The notes beneath the pieces were generated by a model, which saw only the letters and a program-made list of their open reading frames with translations, searched no databases and was not told where the DNA came from. Positions 35,998-44,718 of a stretch of DNA of 64,000 bases are shown one piece after another; within the stretch, counting starts at the first letter, position 1; each line of letters starts with the position of its first letter. The position numbers and the translations under genes were made by a program. The stretch comes from Phycisphaerales bacterium (GTDB taxonomy: Bacteria > Planctomycetota > Phycisphaerae > Phycisphaerales > UBA1924), in contig JALUWX010000121.1 of the NCBI GenBank assembly GCA_027019265.1, positions 1 to 64,000 of the forward strand, read 5' to 3'.

Positions 35998-36448
35998 TCT
36001 CGTCCCGGAGCGCTTCGAAAAGCTCCCGATCCTGACCCTCCGCATCCGCAACACGAGAAGACCCGAAGTCGTAGGCCTCGAACGGTCCCTGGAGTCGTTT
36101 CTCCGGATCCTCGCTCGCGAAGCGCGGGATCGCGTGCGCGTGGAGCTCTGGGACCTGATTGCAGAGGATGAGGTAGTTGATTCGTTCGCACTTGGTGACG
36201 TTCAGGATCGCATCCCCGACGAGCGCGAAATCCGTCAGGAAAGCGGCGCGTGTGTCGTGGTCGATATCGTTCAGTGCTGGGACAACGGGGTCGGGGATGA
36301 GCATGCACGCGCCAACGATCGGGTCTGGCTGATACTTCCCGAGGATGACGTACCCGGATCGGAGCTGGGCGATCATCTGGGGGTCTTGGCCGTCCTTGAT
36401 CCGTTGGAGTCGGTTCGCGATAGGTCCGGAGGTCTGTGTGGTGCTCAT
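35978..36448 (-). CDS. HIT-family nucleotide-binding protein
   Basis: 156 residues of the histidine-triad superfamily (nucleotide phosphoramidase, hydrolase or transferase). The triad segment reads PELHAHAIPR (100-109): the middle, catalytic His (His103) and the third His105 are present, but the first position is Glu101. The preceding hydrophobic strand INYLILCNQ fits the fold. A TACCCT hexamer five bases before ATG 36448 suggests a leaderless transcript. It is divergent from the NfeD-like gene 81 bases away. It converges with the small orphan by a 20-base overlap. Confidence 0.82.
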   Translation of the reverse strand: MSTTQTSGPIANRLQRIKDGQDPQMIAQLRSGYVILGKYQPDPIVGACMLIPDPVVPALNDIDHDTRAAFLTDFALVGDAILNVTKCERINYLILCNQVPELHAHAIPRFASEDPEKRLQGPFEAYDFGSSRVADAEGQDRELFEALRDEITRLTA

Positions 36449-36453
36449 GTGTG

Positions 36454-36459
36454 AGGGTA
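36454..36459 (-). promoter_or_regulatory. -10 hexamer five bases before the HIT gene start
   Basis: TACCCT, then GTGTG complement, then ATG 36448. No Shine-Dalgarno is present. Confidence 0.45.
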
Positions 36460-36517
36460 GCGTGGGTTGGGGTCGATCGTTAGTCAGAATCGGATACAAC
36501 TCGTGGGATCGCTTTGG

Positions 36518-36523
36518 TATGAT
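36518..36523 (+). promoter_or_regulatory. -10 hexamer six bases before the NfeD-like gene start
   Basis: TATGAT followed by six bases and ATG 36530, a close consensus match with no room for a leader. Confidence 0.5.
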
Positions 36524-36529
36524 CCGCAC

Positions 36530-38020
36530 ATGAGATTCTCACGCACCACTTCAATCCTCGTTCTTGTTGTGCTCCTTTCGATCTTTGCGGATCGATCATT
36601 CGGGGACATCGTCCATCTGCGCGACGGCTCAACGGTCGAAGGGGTCGTGATCGATCAGAACGCGCGTGAGGTCATCGTCGAGATCAAAATCGGATCGATC
36701 ACGACCAAGAAACGGATCTCGATCCGAGAGGTGGATCGGATCGAATACAAACCGATTGAGGAGACTCAGCCCGATCGAACCATTGAGCCCGAGGACGAGC
36801 CAGAGCCTGAGGTCGATCCGGACCCGGTTCCCGAGCCGGTCCCTATGGAGCGGAAACGCGAACGGGTCCGTGACCCCAGGAACAAGGATTCGTATGTCGT
36901 CATCCCGATCAGCGGCCGGATGGGGATCGAGAGCAACTCGTTCGGGCTGAAGGACGCGCTCGAGCGCTCCGCGCGAAAGAAAGCGACACACATCGTCTTT
37001 CTCCTCGACGCCAATGGGGGATACGTCTACGACGCGCTCGAGACTCTCGATCTCTTCGAGCAGTACGACAAGACGTTCGAGTTTCACACGATCGTCACGG
37101 GAGATGTGGGTGGGGCGGCTTGCGCGTACCTCGCTGGTGCAGATCGGATCTGGATCCGTCCCGGGGTATCCATCGGAGGCCCGGTGGACTACCCACGGGA
37201 TATCAAGGAACGTGCGAAGCGATTCGATATGGAGCACCACGATCAGTGGGCTGATCGGATGGCTGAGATCGCTCTCCTGAACAACCGATCCGGTTCCTTC
37301 TTCCGAGCGTTCGTCGACAAATCAACCGCGCTCTGGGTCGTGGACGGCACGATCGTGGATTCTCGACCGAGCTCGGGCGTTTCGCGGAGTCTCGATACAT
37401 CATCGAGCGTGCTGAGCATCACGGCGGAGTCATTGATCGATCTCAAACTCGCCGACGCTTTCGAGGGTGATCCCGATGATCTTGGGAAGGTGATCGGATC
37501 GGAGCAGTGGGTTGAGGTCCGGCGCATCGCGGAATCGACGATGGCGAAGTCCGCTGAGGAGCGGGTCTCGATCCAGAAGGAATGGGACGAGACATCGGAG
37601 ATCATCGACGGGCTGATCGCAAGCTTTGAAAGGAACGATCCGAGAGCGTACACCGATTACGGGTACGAACTCGTTGAGTACAGGAAACGAGGGGGGAGCA
37701 CGACGTCGCGCAACCGTGACTCGAGACTCCGTGGGTTCATCCTGATGCCCGATGGCCGATCGATCGAACTCTGGAAGCAGCGCTGCGCGAACGCGCTCCA
37801 GAACTGCGATCACATCCTCGAGGGTCTCCGGAAGTCGGCGGATCTCGCTGAGCGTGCCAAAGCATCAGGGATGCGGCACTTCATCATCGATCGGAAATAT
37901 GCTGACGAAGTCTGGGAGAAATACTCCAGTGCTCGGAGTTCTCTTGGGAACTCCGCCGGCGCGATCCCCCAAGAGATCCTCGAGGATCTCTGGGTGAAAG
38001 AGAACCCCGTTCAGCCCTGA
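36530..38020 (+). CDS. Exported NfeD/ClpP-fold protein with altered active site
   Basis: 496 residues. A signal peptide (about 1-25) is followed by a small barrel (IVHLRDGSTVEGVVIDQN ... RISIREVDRIE), a proline/acidic linker, and a ClpP-fold domain resembling the NfeD N-terminal protease: VVIPISGRMGIESNSFGLKDALERS, HIVFLLDANGG, and TGDVGGAACAYLAGADRIWI. In NfeD proteases the nucleophile lies in a (A)SAG motif; here the equivalent stretch reads AACAY, with Ala/Cys, so Ser catalysis seems lost or replaced by Cys. The C-terminal 150 residues are helical and unassigned. No transmembrane NfeD C-domain is present. Confidence 0.65.
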   Translation: MRFSRTTSILVLVVLLSIFADRSFGDIVHLRDGSTVEGVVIDQNAREVIVEIKIGSITTKKRISIREVDRIEYKPIEETQPDRTIEPEDEPEPEVDPDPVPEPVPMERKRERVRDPRNKDSYVVIPISGRMGIESNSFGLKDALERSARKKATHIVFLLDANGGYVYDALETLDLFEQYDKTFEFHTIVTGDVGGAACAYLAGADRIWIRPGVSIGGPVDYPRDIKERAKRFDMEHHDQWADRMAEIALLNNRSGSFFRAFVDKSTALWVVDGTIVDSRPSSGVSRSLDTSSSVLSITAESLIDLKLADAFEGDPDDLGKVIGSEQWVEVRRIAESTMAKSAEERVSIQKEWDETSEIIDGLIASFERNDPRAYTDYGYELVEYRKRGGSTTSRNRDSRLRGFILMPDGRSIELWKQRCANALQNCDHILEGLRKSADLAERAKASGMRHFIIDRKYADEVWEKYSSARSSLGNSAGAIPQEILEDLWVKENPVQP

Positions 38021-38051
38021 TCGGTGGTGGGGAGCGGCGACTCCGGAGTCC

Positions 38052-38057
38052 TACGAT
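38052..38057 (+). promoter_or_regulatory. -10 hexamer five bases before uvrB start
   Basis: TACGAT, then CCCCG, then ATG 38063. The same arrangement is found at pcrA. Confidence 0.5.
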
Positions 38058-38062
38058 CCCCG

Positions 38063-40291
38063 ATGCCCGCCGCTGCAAACAAGCCCTTCGAAGTCGTCGC
38101 TGAGTACACCCCCTCGGGGGACCAGCCCGGCGCGATCGATGCGCTCTCGAGTGCGATCAGCGCCGGGACCCCGCGCACGGTGCTCCTCGGCGCGACGGGG
38201 ACGGGCAAGACCTACACGATGGCGAACATCATCGCGAAGACAGGCAAGCCCACCCTTGTGCTCTCGCACAACAAGACCCTCGCGGCGCAGCTCTTCGAGG
38301 AGTTCCGTTCGTTCTTCCCCCACAACTCCGTGAACTACTTCGTCTCGTACTACGACTACTACCAGCCCGAAGCCTACATCCCCGGCCGGGACATCTACAT
38401 TGAGAAGGATTCGTCGCGCAACGACGAACTCGACCAGCTGCGCCTCGCCGCGACGAGCAACCTGCTCCAGCGCCGGGACTGTGTGGTCGTTGCGTCGGTG
38501 TCGTGCATCTTCGGGCTCGGATCCCCGAGCGCGTACTCGGAAAAGGTCTACACGATCACCCGGGGCGCGGAGATCCCCCGGAGGGACCTCTTCCTCGCGC
38601 TGAGCTCGATGCAGTACGAACGCGCGGAGATCGATTTCAAGCGCGGGTCCTACCGAGCCCGGGGGGATGCGATCGAGGTCTGGCCGGCCTACGAGCATTT
38701 CGCCGTCCGGATCGAACTCTTCGGGGACGAGATCGACCGGATCGAGCTCATCAACCCGACCACGGGGGAGCTCCTCGCGCAGGAGACTCAGTTCTTCCTC
38801 TTCCCGGCCGTCCACTATGTGATGCCCGAAGACCGGATGCAAGCCGTCCTCGAGCACATCCGCACGGACATGGACAAGCGGGTCATGGAGCTGCGCCACG
38901 AGGGCAAACTCCTCGAAGCCCAGCGCCTCCTCGCACGGACGAAGTACGACCTGGAGATGATCGAGGAAGTCGGGTACTGCCAAGGGGTCGAGAACTACTC
39001 CCGCTATATGGACGGCCGCCAACCCGGGGAGCGCCCGTTCACCCTCCTCGACTACTTCGACTACGCGCCGGGCTCCGGCGGGAACCGAGACGCGGCCGAC
39101 ATCGACGATGGGCGCGATCACGAAGAAGACGCGCGCCGATTCGGGGTCGAACGGACCAACCTCAAGGATTGGCTCCTCATCATCGACGAATCCCACGTGA
39201 CTCTCCCCCAGATCCGAGCGATGTACAACGGCGACCGCCGTCGGAAGGAAACCCTCGTAGAGCACGGGTTCCGTCTTCCGTCGTGTCTGGACAACCGACC
39301 TCTGAAGTTCGAAGAGTTCGAAGCGATGGTCCCCCAGATCCTGTTCGTCAGCGCGACCCCCGGGCCGTACGAACTCGAAGCGACCGGGGGTGAGGTCGTC
39401 GAGCAGGTTATCCGTCCGACGGGTCTGGTCGATCCGGCCGTCGAGGTGCGCCCGGCCACGGGTCAGGTCCCGGATCTCCTCAAGCAGTGCGAAACGACGA
39501 TCCAGTCGGGGGGGCGCGTGCTTGTCACCGCGCTCACGAAGCGACTGTGCGAGGACCTGACCAAGTACTTCGGGGACCAGGGGCTCCGGGTGCGATACCT
39601 CCACTCGGACATCGAGACGCTGGATCGGGTCCAGATCCTGACGGACCTTCGCGCTGGAGAGTTCGATGTGCTCATCGGCGTGAATCTGCTCCGGGAAGGG
39701 CTCGACCTCCCCGAGGTGAAGCTCGTGTGCATCCTCGATGCGGATAAGGAGGGATTCCTCCGAAGCGCGACCTCGCTGATCCAGCAGATCGGGCGCGCCG
39801 CGAGAAACGCCGATGCGCGGGTCGTGCTCTATGCGGATCGGATCACCAAAGCCATGTCCGACGCGATGGACGAAACCGAGCGGAGACGGTCAAAGCAGAT
39901 CGCGTACAACGAGGCGCACGGGATCACCCCGACGACCGTCGTCAAAGCAATCCGGACGGGGATCGACAAGGAGCTCGAAGCGAGACGGAGCGCGAAGGCC
40001 GCCGCGCAAGAAGCAGAGCCCGAAGTGGATGCTAAGGAACTGCTGAAAGTGCTCGAATCGGACATGCTCGAAGCCGCGCAGGAGATGCAGTTCGAACGAG
40101 CAGCGGCGATGCGCGATCAGATGATCCATGTCCGCGAGCTCATCCAGGAGCACCGAGAACTCGGAGATGAAGAGCCTTTGATGGTTTTGCGCTCAAAACT
40201 TGAGGCGATCGTGAAACCCAGGTCTAAGGCAGCGGGGTCCCCTGGAACGCGCGGGCGTGGGCGCACGCGCCGCCCATCTGGGCGAGAGTGA
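38063..40291 (+). CDS. uvrB: UvrB, excinuclease ABC subunit B
   Basis: 742 residues. UvrB receives damaged DNA from UvrA and verifies lesions with a beta-hairpin. Walker A GATGTGKT (43-50), the hairpin region with YYDYYQPEAYIP, DESH (375-378), VSATPGPYELE, and motif V/VI regions HSDIETLDRVQIL and IQQIGRAARN are all present. The C-terminus carries the UVR motif (EAAQEMQFERAAAMRDQM) for UvrC contact, then about 55 residues ending in a basic tail. A 15-residue acidic insert lies after GSGGNRDA. UvrA is 1.3 kb downstream on the same strand. Confidence 0.97.
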   Translation: MPAAANKPFEVVAEYTPSGDQPGAIDALSSAISAGTPRTVLLGATGTGKTYTMANIIAKTGKPTLVLSHNKTLAAQLFEEFRSFFPHNSVNYFVSYYDYYQPEAYIPGRDIYIEKDSSRNDELDQLRLAATSNLLQRRDCVVVASVSCIFGLGSPSAYSEKVYTITRGAEIPRRDLFLALSSMQYERAEIDFKRGSYRARGDAIEVWPAYEHFAVRIELFGDEIDRIELINPTTGELLAQETQFFLFPAVHYVMPEDRMQAVLEHIRTDMDKRVMELRHEGKLLEAQRLLARTKYDLEMIEEVGYCQGVENYSRYMDGRQPGERPFTLLDYFDYAPGSGGNRDAADIDDGRDHEEDARRFGVERTNLKDWLLIIDESHVTLPQIRAMYNGDRRRKETLVEHGFRLPSCLDNRPLKFEEFEAMVPQILFVSATPGPYELEATGGEVVEQVIRPTGLVDPAVEVRPATGQVPDLLKQCETTIQSGGRVLVTALTKRLCEDLTKYFGDQGLRVRYLHSDIETLDRVQILTDLRAGEFDVLIGVNLLREGLDLPEVKLVCILDADKEGFLRSATSLIQQIGRAARNADARVVLYADRITKAMSDAMDETERRRSKQIAYNEAHGITPTTVVKAIRTGIDKELEARRSAKAAAQEAEPEVDAKELLKVLESDMLEAAQEMQFERAAAMRDQMIHVRELIQEHRELGDEEPLMVLRSKLEAIVKPRSKAAGSPGTRGRGRTRRPSGRE

Positions 40292-40351
40292 CATAGTTTT
40301 GCGTCTTGGTGACCGATCTTCCCCTTCCACTCAGTAATTGTAGAAATATGT

Positions 40352-40380
40352 TTGGTGTCATGGTCGTCTTCGTGTAGGGT
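40352..40380 (+). promoter_or_regulatory. Promoter for the exported esterase
   Basis: TTGGTG, 17-base spacer, TAGGGT. Initiation should be near 40387. Confidence 0.45.
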
Positions 40381-40386
40381 TGAGGA

Positions 40387-40405
40387 GCGCAGCGGGTGGC
40401 TGCGC
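40387..40405 (+). other. Hairpin at the predicted 5' end of the esterase mRNA
   Basis: GCGCAGC (40387-40393) and GCTGCGC (40399-40405), loop GGGTG. A terminal stem of this kind can protect an mRNA 5' end. Confidence 0.5.
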
Positions 40406-40481
40406 AGATCCTGAGCGCTTCATTCACACCGACCCGTCTTGTCGTCATTTGTGAACTGCGCATATTACCGAGGGCTTCACA

Positions 40482-41306
40482 ATGCTCAACTCAATCGTAT
40501 GGGTCCGCCGTCTGGCGGCCGTCGTGTTCATATCTCTTTGTGCACACCAAGCGTCGGCGGATGAGATCGATCTGTTCATCGTGACAGGGCAATCGAACGC
40601 GAGACTCCAGTATGCGCTGGGGATCGATGCGGGTCTCCGCGCGACAGGTCGATATGAAAATCCGATCGTCTTTAGCGCGACCCGGAGCGGGAACTGGTTG
40701 AATCGCTGGGTCGATGATGGGCCGGAGGGGTTCATCTACGGAACGAACTTCACGGAAGATCTCTGGGCAGAAGATGGATCCTCCGCGCTCCAGGAGCTGA
40801 TCGCTGATCTCGAATCCGATGGCGATACGGTCACTATCCGCGGCTTCTTCTGGTGGCAAGGGGAGGGGGACACGGGGAGCCCGGCCGCGCAAGCGGTCTA
40901 TTCCTCCAAGCTCCAATGGATGGTTCAGCAGCTCGAATCGAAGTACAACGAGTTCGATACGCTCTTTACCCTGATCGATTTCAACCATGATCTCCTTGAG
41001 GATCTTCAGGACATCAATCGGGAGCCGGAAGATGTGGAAGCGATCCGGAACGCCATCCAGAACGCGGCGGACAGCCGTGGGGGCGCTGTCCACGATTCTC
41101 GTCCCTATCCCCGTACCGATGTGTGGCACGTCAGCAATTTCGATGATCATCGCGGGACGTACGGCCCTGTCTACGACATCGGGGGGGATCAAGCGAAAGC
41201 ATTCGTGGAGCATGTCTTCTGTGACGCGGATCTCAACAGCGATCATGTCGCGGATTTCTTTGATCTCCAACTGTTCTTGAACGCCCTCATGCAGGGCTGT
41301 CCCTGA
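40482..41306 (+). CDS. Exported SASA/CE6-type esterase with half dockerin-like end
   Basis: 274 residues. Signal peptide to about ASA|DE (residue 27). The GQSN motif of sialate O-acetylesterase-type carbohydrate esterases appears as FIVTGQSNARLQ (Ser38), with the FFWWQGEGD segment at mid-length. These enzymes remove acetyl groups from polysaccharides (xylan, sialic acids); substrate unknown. The C-terminal 30 residues, CDADLNSDHVADFFDLQLFL to QGCP, hold only one of the two dockerin-like repeats. A folded Asp/His pair near DVWHVSNFDDH may supply catalytic His. It lies between uvrB and uvrA but has its own promoter. Confidence 0.8.
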   Translation: MLNSIVWVRRLAAVVFISLCAHQASADEIDLFIVTGQSNARLQYALGIDAGLRATGRYENPIVFSATRSGNWLNRWVDDGPEGFIYGTNFTEDLWAEDGSSALQELIADLESDGDTVTIRGFFWWQGEGDTGSPAAQAVYSSKLQWMVQQLESKYNEFDTLFTLIDFNHDLLEDLQDINREPEDVEAIRNAIQNAADSRGGAVHDSRPYPRTDVWHVSNFDDHRGTYGPVYDIGGDQAKAFVEHVFCDADLNSDHVADFFDLQLFLNALMQGCP

Positions 41307-41315
41307 TCCGGGTCG

Positions 41316-41345
41316 TCCCTCGGCTCACATCCACACTCCGAGGGA
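41316..41345. repeat. 8-bp inverted repeat after the esterase
   Basis: TCCCTCGG (41316) and CCGAGGGA (41338), 14-base loop, no T-run. It could act as a weak 3'-end structure. Confidence 0.4.
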
Positions 41346-41407
41346 TAGAAGATATCGTGGATCCGGGTGAGGGCCCCGTCGTGTGCGCGGCGGGGTCCTT
41401 GTGCGCA

Positions 41408-41413
41408 TACGAT
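41408..41413 (+). promoter_or_regulatory. -10 hexamer six bases before the small membrane gene
   Basis: TACGAT, six bases, ATG 41420. This would also be the promoter for uvrA, because the two genes overlap. Confidence 0.5.
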
Positions 41414-41419
41414 CCACGG

Positions 41420-41638
41420 ATGTCTACGAATCCATCGCAGTTCCGTGCTCCCGGGGGGCAATCCCCGACCCAGTTCCGTGAGAAACTGGGGGTTTATCTC
41501 GTCGGGGTCGCGATCGGGTTTGTCCTTCTCGGGTTCTTTACCATGAAGAAGCGGCAAGCGCTCGAAGCGCAGGAGCAGCGGACATCACAGCCCACGCAGG
41601 AACAGGTGGGGGAGAGCACGAGAGACCCCGCGCCTTGA
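41420..41638 (+). CDS. Small single-pass membrane protein
   Basis: 72 residues with one hydrophobic helix (LGVYLVGVAIGFVLLGFF) after a Pro/Gln-rich start and a Glu/Gln-rich tail. Not recognised. The stop overlaps the uvrA start (TTGA). It is presumably co-transcribed with uvrA from the TACGAT promoter. Function unknown. Confidence 0.65.
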   Translation: MSTNPSQFRAPGGQSPTQFREKLGVYLVGVAIGFVLLGFFTMKKRQALEAQEQRTSQPTQEQVGESTRDPAP

Positions 41639-44600
41639 GCCCGACCACGACCAAGAAAAAAGCAACGAAGAAACGAGCCTCCAATGCCAAGAGCACCAAA
41701 CCGAGTGCTCCGGCGAAGCTGGGCGCGAGCGTCATCGATCCGAATCACTGCATCCGGATCCGGGGCGCGAAAGAGCACAACCTCAAAAGCGTGGATGTGG
41801 ACATCCCGCGCGACAAGCTCGTGATCATCACGGGGTTGTCGGGGTCGGGGAAATCGTCGCTTGCTTTCGACACGATCTTCGCTGAGGGTCAGCGCAAGTA
41901 CATGGAGTCCCTGAGCGCGTACGCGCGTCAGTTCCTCGATCAGCTCAAGAAACCCGACATCGAGGAGATCGAGGGAATCCCGCCGACGATCGCGATTGAG
42001 CAGCGGAGCGCGAGCCACAACCCCCGCTCGACTGTTGCGACGACGACCGAGATCTATGACTACCTCCGTCTCCTCTACGCGCGTTGCGGCACCCCCCGAT
42101 CGTGGGCTCCCACCAAGACCAAGAAGGACGGCTCGGTCATAGCCCGTTCGGGACGGCCCATCGAGTCGTCCAGCGCGACCCAGATCGTCGATCACCTGAT
42201 GTCCATGGGTGAGAACACCAGGCTCATGATCCTTGCGCCCGTCGTCCGCGCGAAAAAGGGTCACCACAAGGAGACCCTCGAGGAGTTCCAGTCCCAGGGG
42301 TGGAACCGGGCTCGGGTGAACGGAGACATCATCGACCTGCGTGATGCGCTGAAAGAAGCCGGGGACAATCCGCTCAATCTCCATCGCTACAAGAAGCACG
42401 ACATCGAGGCTGTTGTGGATCGGGTCGTGATCCGTGAGGACGCGCGCCAGCGTTTGGTCGAGAGTGTCGAAGCAGCGCTCCGGTTGGCTGAGGGATCGAT
42501 CATCGCGAGTGTGAATGATCCCGAGGATCAGGAGAAGTGGACGGACCACGCGTTCAGCGAGCATTTCGCGGATCCGGACCATCCGGAGATCGCGCTGAGC
42601 GAGCTGTCGCCTCGGGTGTTCTCGTTCAACTCCCCGTTCGGTGCATGTCCGACCTGTCACGGGCTCGGGGTGATGCTCGAGTTCGATGAGGAGCTTGTGA
42701 TCCCCGACCACGGGCTCGGGATGCTCAGCGCGATCGCGCCATGGAAGAAGAACGGACCGGGGGGGATGATCTATCCGCGCTATGTGCGCCGTCTGTGCCG
42801 GGCGCTGGGGATCTCGCCGACGACGAGAATCGATACGCTCGACGAGGATGTGTATCGGTTCCTCCTCCACGGGACGACGAAGCAGGATCAGGAGGAGTGG
42901 GGTGTTAAGTGGGAGGGTGTGCTCCCCATGCTCCACTCGTGGTTCCACAAGACCGAGTCGAGCTGGGTCAAGGATCATCTACTTCAGTTCCAGCGCGAGA
43001 TCACGTGCCCGGAATGCAACGGTGATCGTCTCTCGATTTCGTCGCTCCATGTCACGATCGAGAGCTCGCACAACGCGGATGTCGAGAAATCTCGTTCCGG
43101 GTCCGTCATCGGGAGGCCTCGGGATGACGGGACGATCCTGAACATCGCGGAGCTCTCGCGCCTCAACATCAACGATGCGCTTGCGTATATCGAGAGCCTG
43201 AAACTCTCGAAAGAACAGATGCACATCGCGGAAGCGATCGTGCGCGAGATCGGGAACCGACTCAAGTTCCTCGGGTCCGTCGGGCTCGAGTACCTGTCGC
43301 TCGATCGTCGAACAGCGACCCTCTCCGGTGGTGAGGCGCAGCGGATCCGTCTCGCGACCCAGGTCGGGTCCGGGCTCGTGGGCGCGTGCTACGTGCTCGA
43401 CGAACCCACCATCGGGCTCCATCAGCGCGACAACGATCGTTTGATCCGGACCCTCCGTCACCTGACGGACATCGGGAACACGGTCCTCGTGGTCGAGCAC
43501 GACGAGGACACGATCCGGGCGGCCGACCACGTGCTCGATATCGGTCCCGGCCCGGGTGTTCACGGCGGGCGCGTCGTGGCGCAGGGCTCCATCGACGACA
43601 TCTGCGCCACCGAGGGCTCGCTCACAGGAGACTACCTCTCCGGGCGCAAGTCGATCGACGTCCCCGACCAGCGTCGGAAGGTCTCCGAGAAGAAAGCCAT
43701 CACGATCAAGGGCGCACGGGAGAACAACCTCAAGACCATCGATGTCGCGTTCCCCCTCAATGGGATCGTGCTCGTGACCGGGGTCTCGGGGTCGGGCAAA
43801 TCGACCCTCGTGAACGAGATCATGCTCAAGAGCGTGAAGAAGCACCTTCACGGGTCGCGCGATCTCCCGGGGGCGCACTCGCGCGTCAACGGGCTCAACC
43901 AGATCGATCGGGTCATCGAGGTCGACCAGTCCCCGATCGGGCGCACCCCGAGATCGAACCCGGCGACCTACACCGGGGTCTTCGACGAGATCCGCAAGGT
44001 GTTCACCGCCACCAAAGAAGCCAAGATCCGAGGGTACAAGCCCGGTCGATTCTCCTTCAACGTCGCTTCAAAGAACGGCGGCGGGCGCTGCGAAGCCTGC
44101 GCCGGGCAAGGGCTCAAGAAAATCGAGATGCACTTCCTCCCCGACGTCTTCGTCGAGTGTGAAGTCTGCAACGGGAAGCGATACAACCGGGAAACACTCG
44201 AGGTCCGTTATAAGGGCAAGACCATCGCGGATGTGCTCGACCTGACGATCGAGGACGCATGCGCGTTCTTCGAGAACCACCCGAAGATTCTCCGCTTCGT
44301 CGAGTGTTTGCGCGATGTCGGGCTCGGGTACCTCACGCTCGGTCAGCCAAGCACCACCCTGTCCGGAGGTGAAGCCCAGCGCGTGAAGCTCGCAACGGAG
44401 CTCGGGAAGGGAACGAGGTACGACGGGACCCCGTCGAGCGATCACACCCTCTACGTCCTCGACGAACCCACCACAGGGCTCCACTTCGAAGACATCCGCA
44501 AGCTCCTCGATGTCCTCGCACGACTCGCTGATGCGGGGAACACCCTCGTGATCATCGAGCACAACCTCGATGTCATCAAGTGCGCCGACTGGGTCATCGA

Positions 44601-44718
44601 CCTCGGCCCCGAGGGCGGCGACAAGGGCGGGCAACTGCTGGCCGCCGGGACCCCGGAAGACATCGCGAAGGTGAAGGACTCGTATACCGGACAGTATCTC
44701 AAGCCCATGCTCGGGTGA
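41635..44718 (+). CDS. uvrA: UvrA, excinuclease ABC subunit A, TTG start
   Basis: 1027 residues. UvrA is the ATP-dependent damage sensor of nucleotide-excision repair. It has two ABC ATPase cores: GLSGSGKS (about 67-74) and GVSGSGKS, with [14 protein letters not shown] and [14 protein letters not shown] signature motifs. The C-terminal zinc module ([15 protein letters not shown] ... CEVC) is intact. In the first module one CxxC (338-341, CPTC) is present, but the partner that reads CPIC in E. coli reads DPDH (313-316). A basic N-terminal tail of about 25 residues precedes the conserved [12 protein letters not shown]. The TTG start at 41635 is inferred from overlap with the upstream stop; no other in-frame start precedes the tail. 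Confidence 0.96.
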   Translation: MSPTTTKKKATKKRASNAKSTKPSAPAKLGASVIDPNHCIRIRGAKEHNLKSVDVDIPRDKLVIITGLSGSGKSSLAFDTIFAEGQRKYMESLSAYARQFLDQLKKPDIEEIEGIPPTIAIEQRSASHNPRSTVATTTEIYDYLRLLYARCGTPRSWAPTKTKKDGSVIARSGRPIESSSATQIVDHLMSMGENTRLMILAPVVRAKKGHHKETLEEFQSQGWNRARVNGDIIDLRDALKEAGDNPLNLHRYKKHDIEAVVDRVVIREDARQRLVESVEAALRLAEGSIIASVNDPEDQEKWTDHAFSEHFADPDHPEIALSELSPRVFSFNSPFGACPTCHGLGVMLEFDEELVIPDHGLGMLSAIAPWKKNGPGGMIYPRYVRRLCRALGISPTTRIDTLDEDVYRFLLHGTTKQDQEEWGVKWEGVLPMLHSWFHKTESSWVKDHLLQFQREITCPECNGDRLSISSLHVTIESSHNADVEKSRSGSVIGRPRDDGTILNIAELSRLNINDALAYIESLKLSKEQMHIAEAIVREIGNRLKFLGSVGLEYLSLDRRTATLSGGEAQRIRLATQVGSGLVGACYVLDEPTIGLHQRDNDRLIRTLRHLTDIGNTVLVVEHDEDTIRAADHVLDIGPGPGVHGGRVVAQGSIDDICATEGSLTGDYLSGRKSIDVPDQRRKVSEKKAITIKGARENNLKTIDVAFPLNGIVLVTGVSGSGKSTLVNEIMLKSVKKHLHGSRDLPGAHSRVNGLNQIDRVIEVDQSPIGRTPRSNPATYTGVFDEIRKVFTATKEAKIRGYKPGRFSFNVASKNGGGRCEACAGQGLKKIEMHFLPDVFVECEVCNGKRYNRETLEVRYKGKTIADVLDLTIEDACAFFENHPKILRFVECLRDVGLGYLTLGQPSTTLSGGEAQRVKLATELGKGTRYDGTPSSDHTLYVLDEPTTGLHFEDIRKLLDVLARLADAGNTLVIIEHNLDVIKCADWVIDLGPEGGDKGGQLLAAGTPEDIAKVKDSYTGQYLKPMLG

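Larger units (their letters stand above)
40292..40481. other. Intergenic leader of the esterase gene
   Basis: 190 bases, lower in GC than neighbours. It contains a promoter and a 5'-proximal hairpin (separate entries). No open frame of note. Confidence 0.5.
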
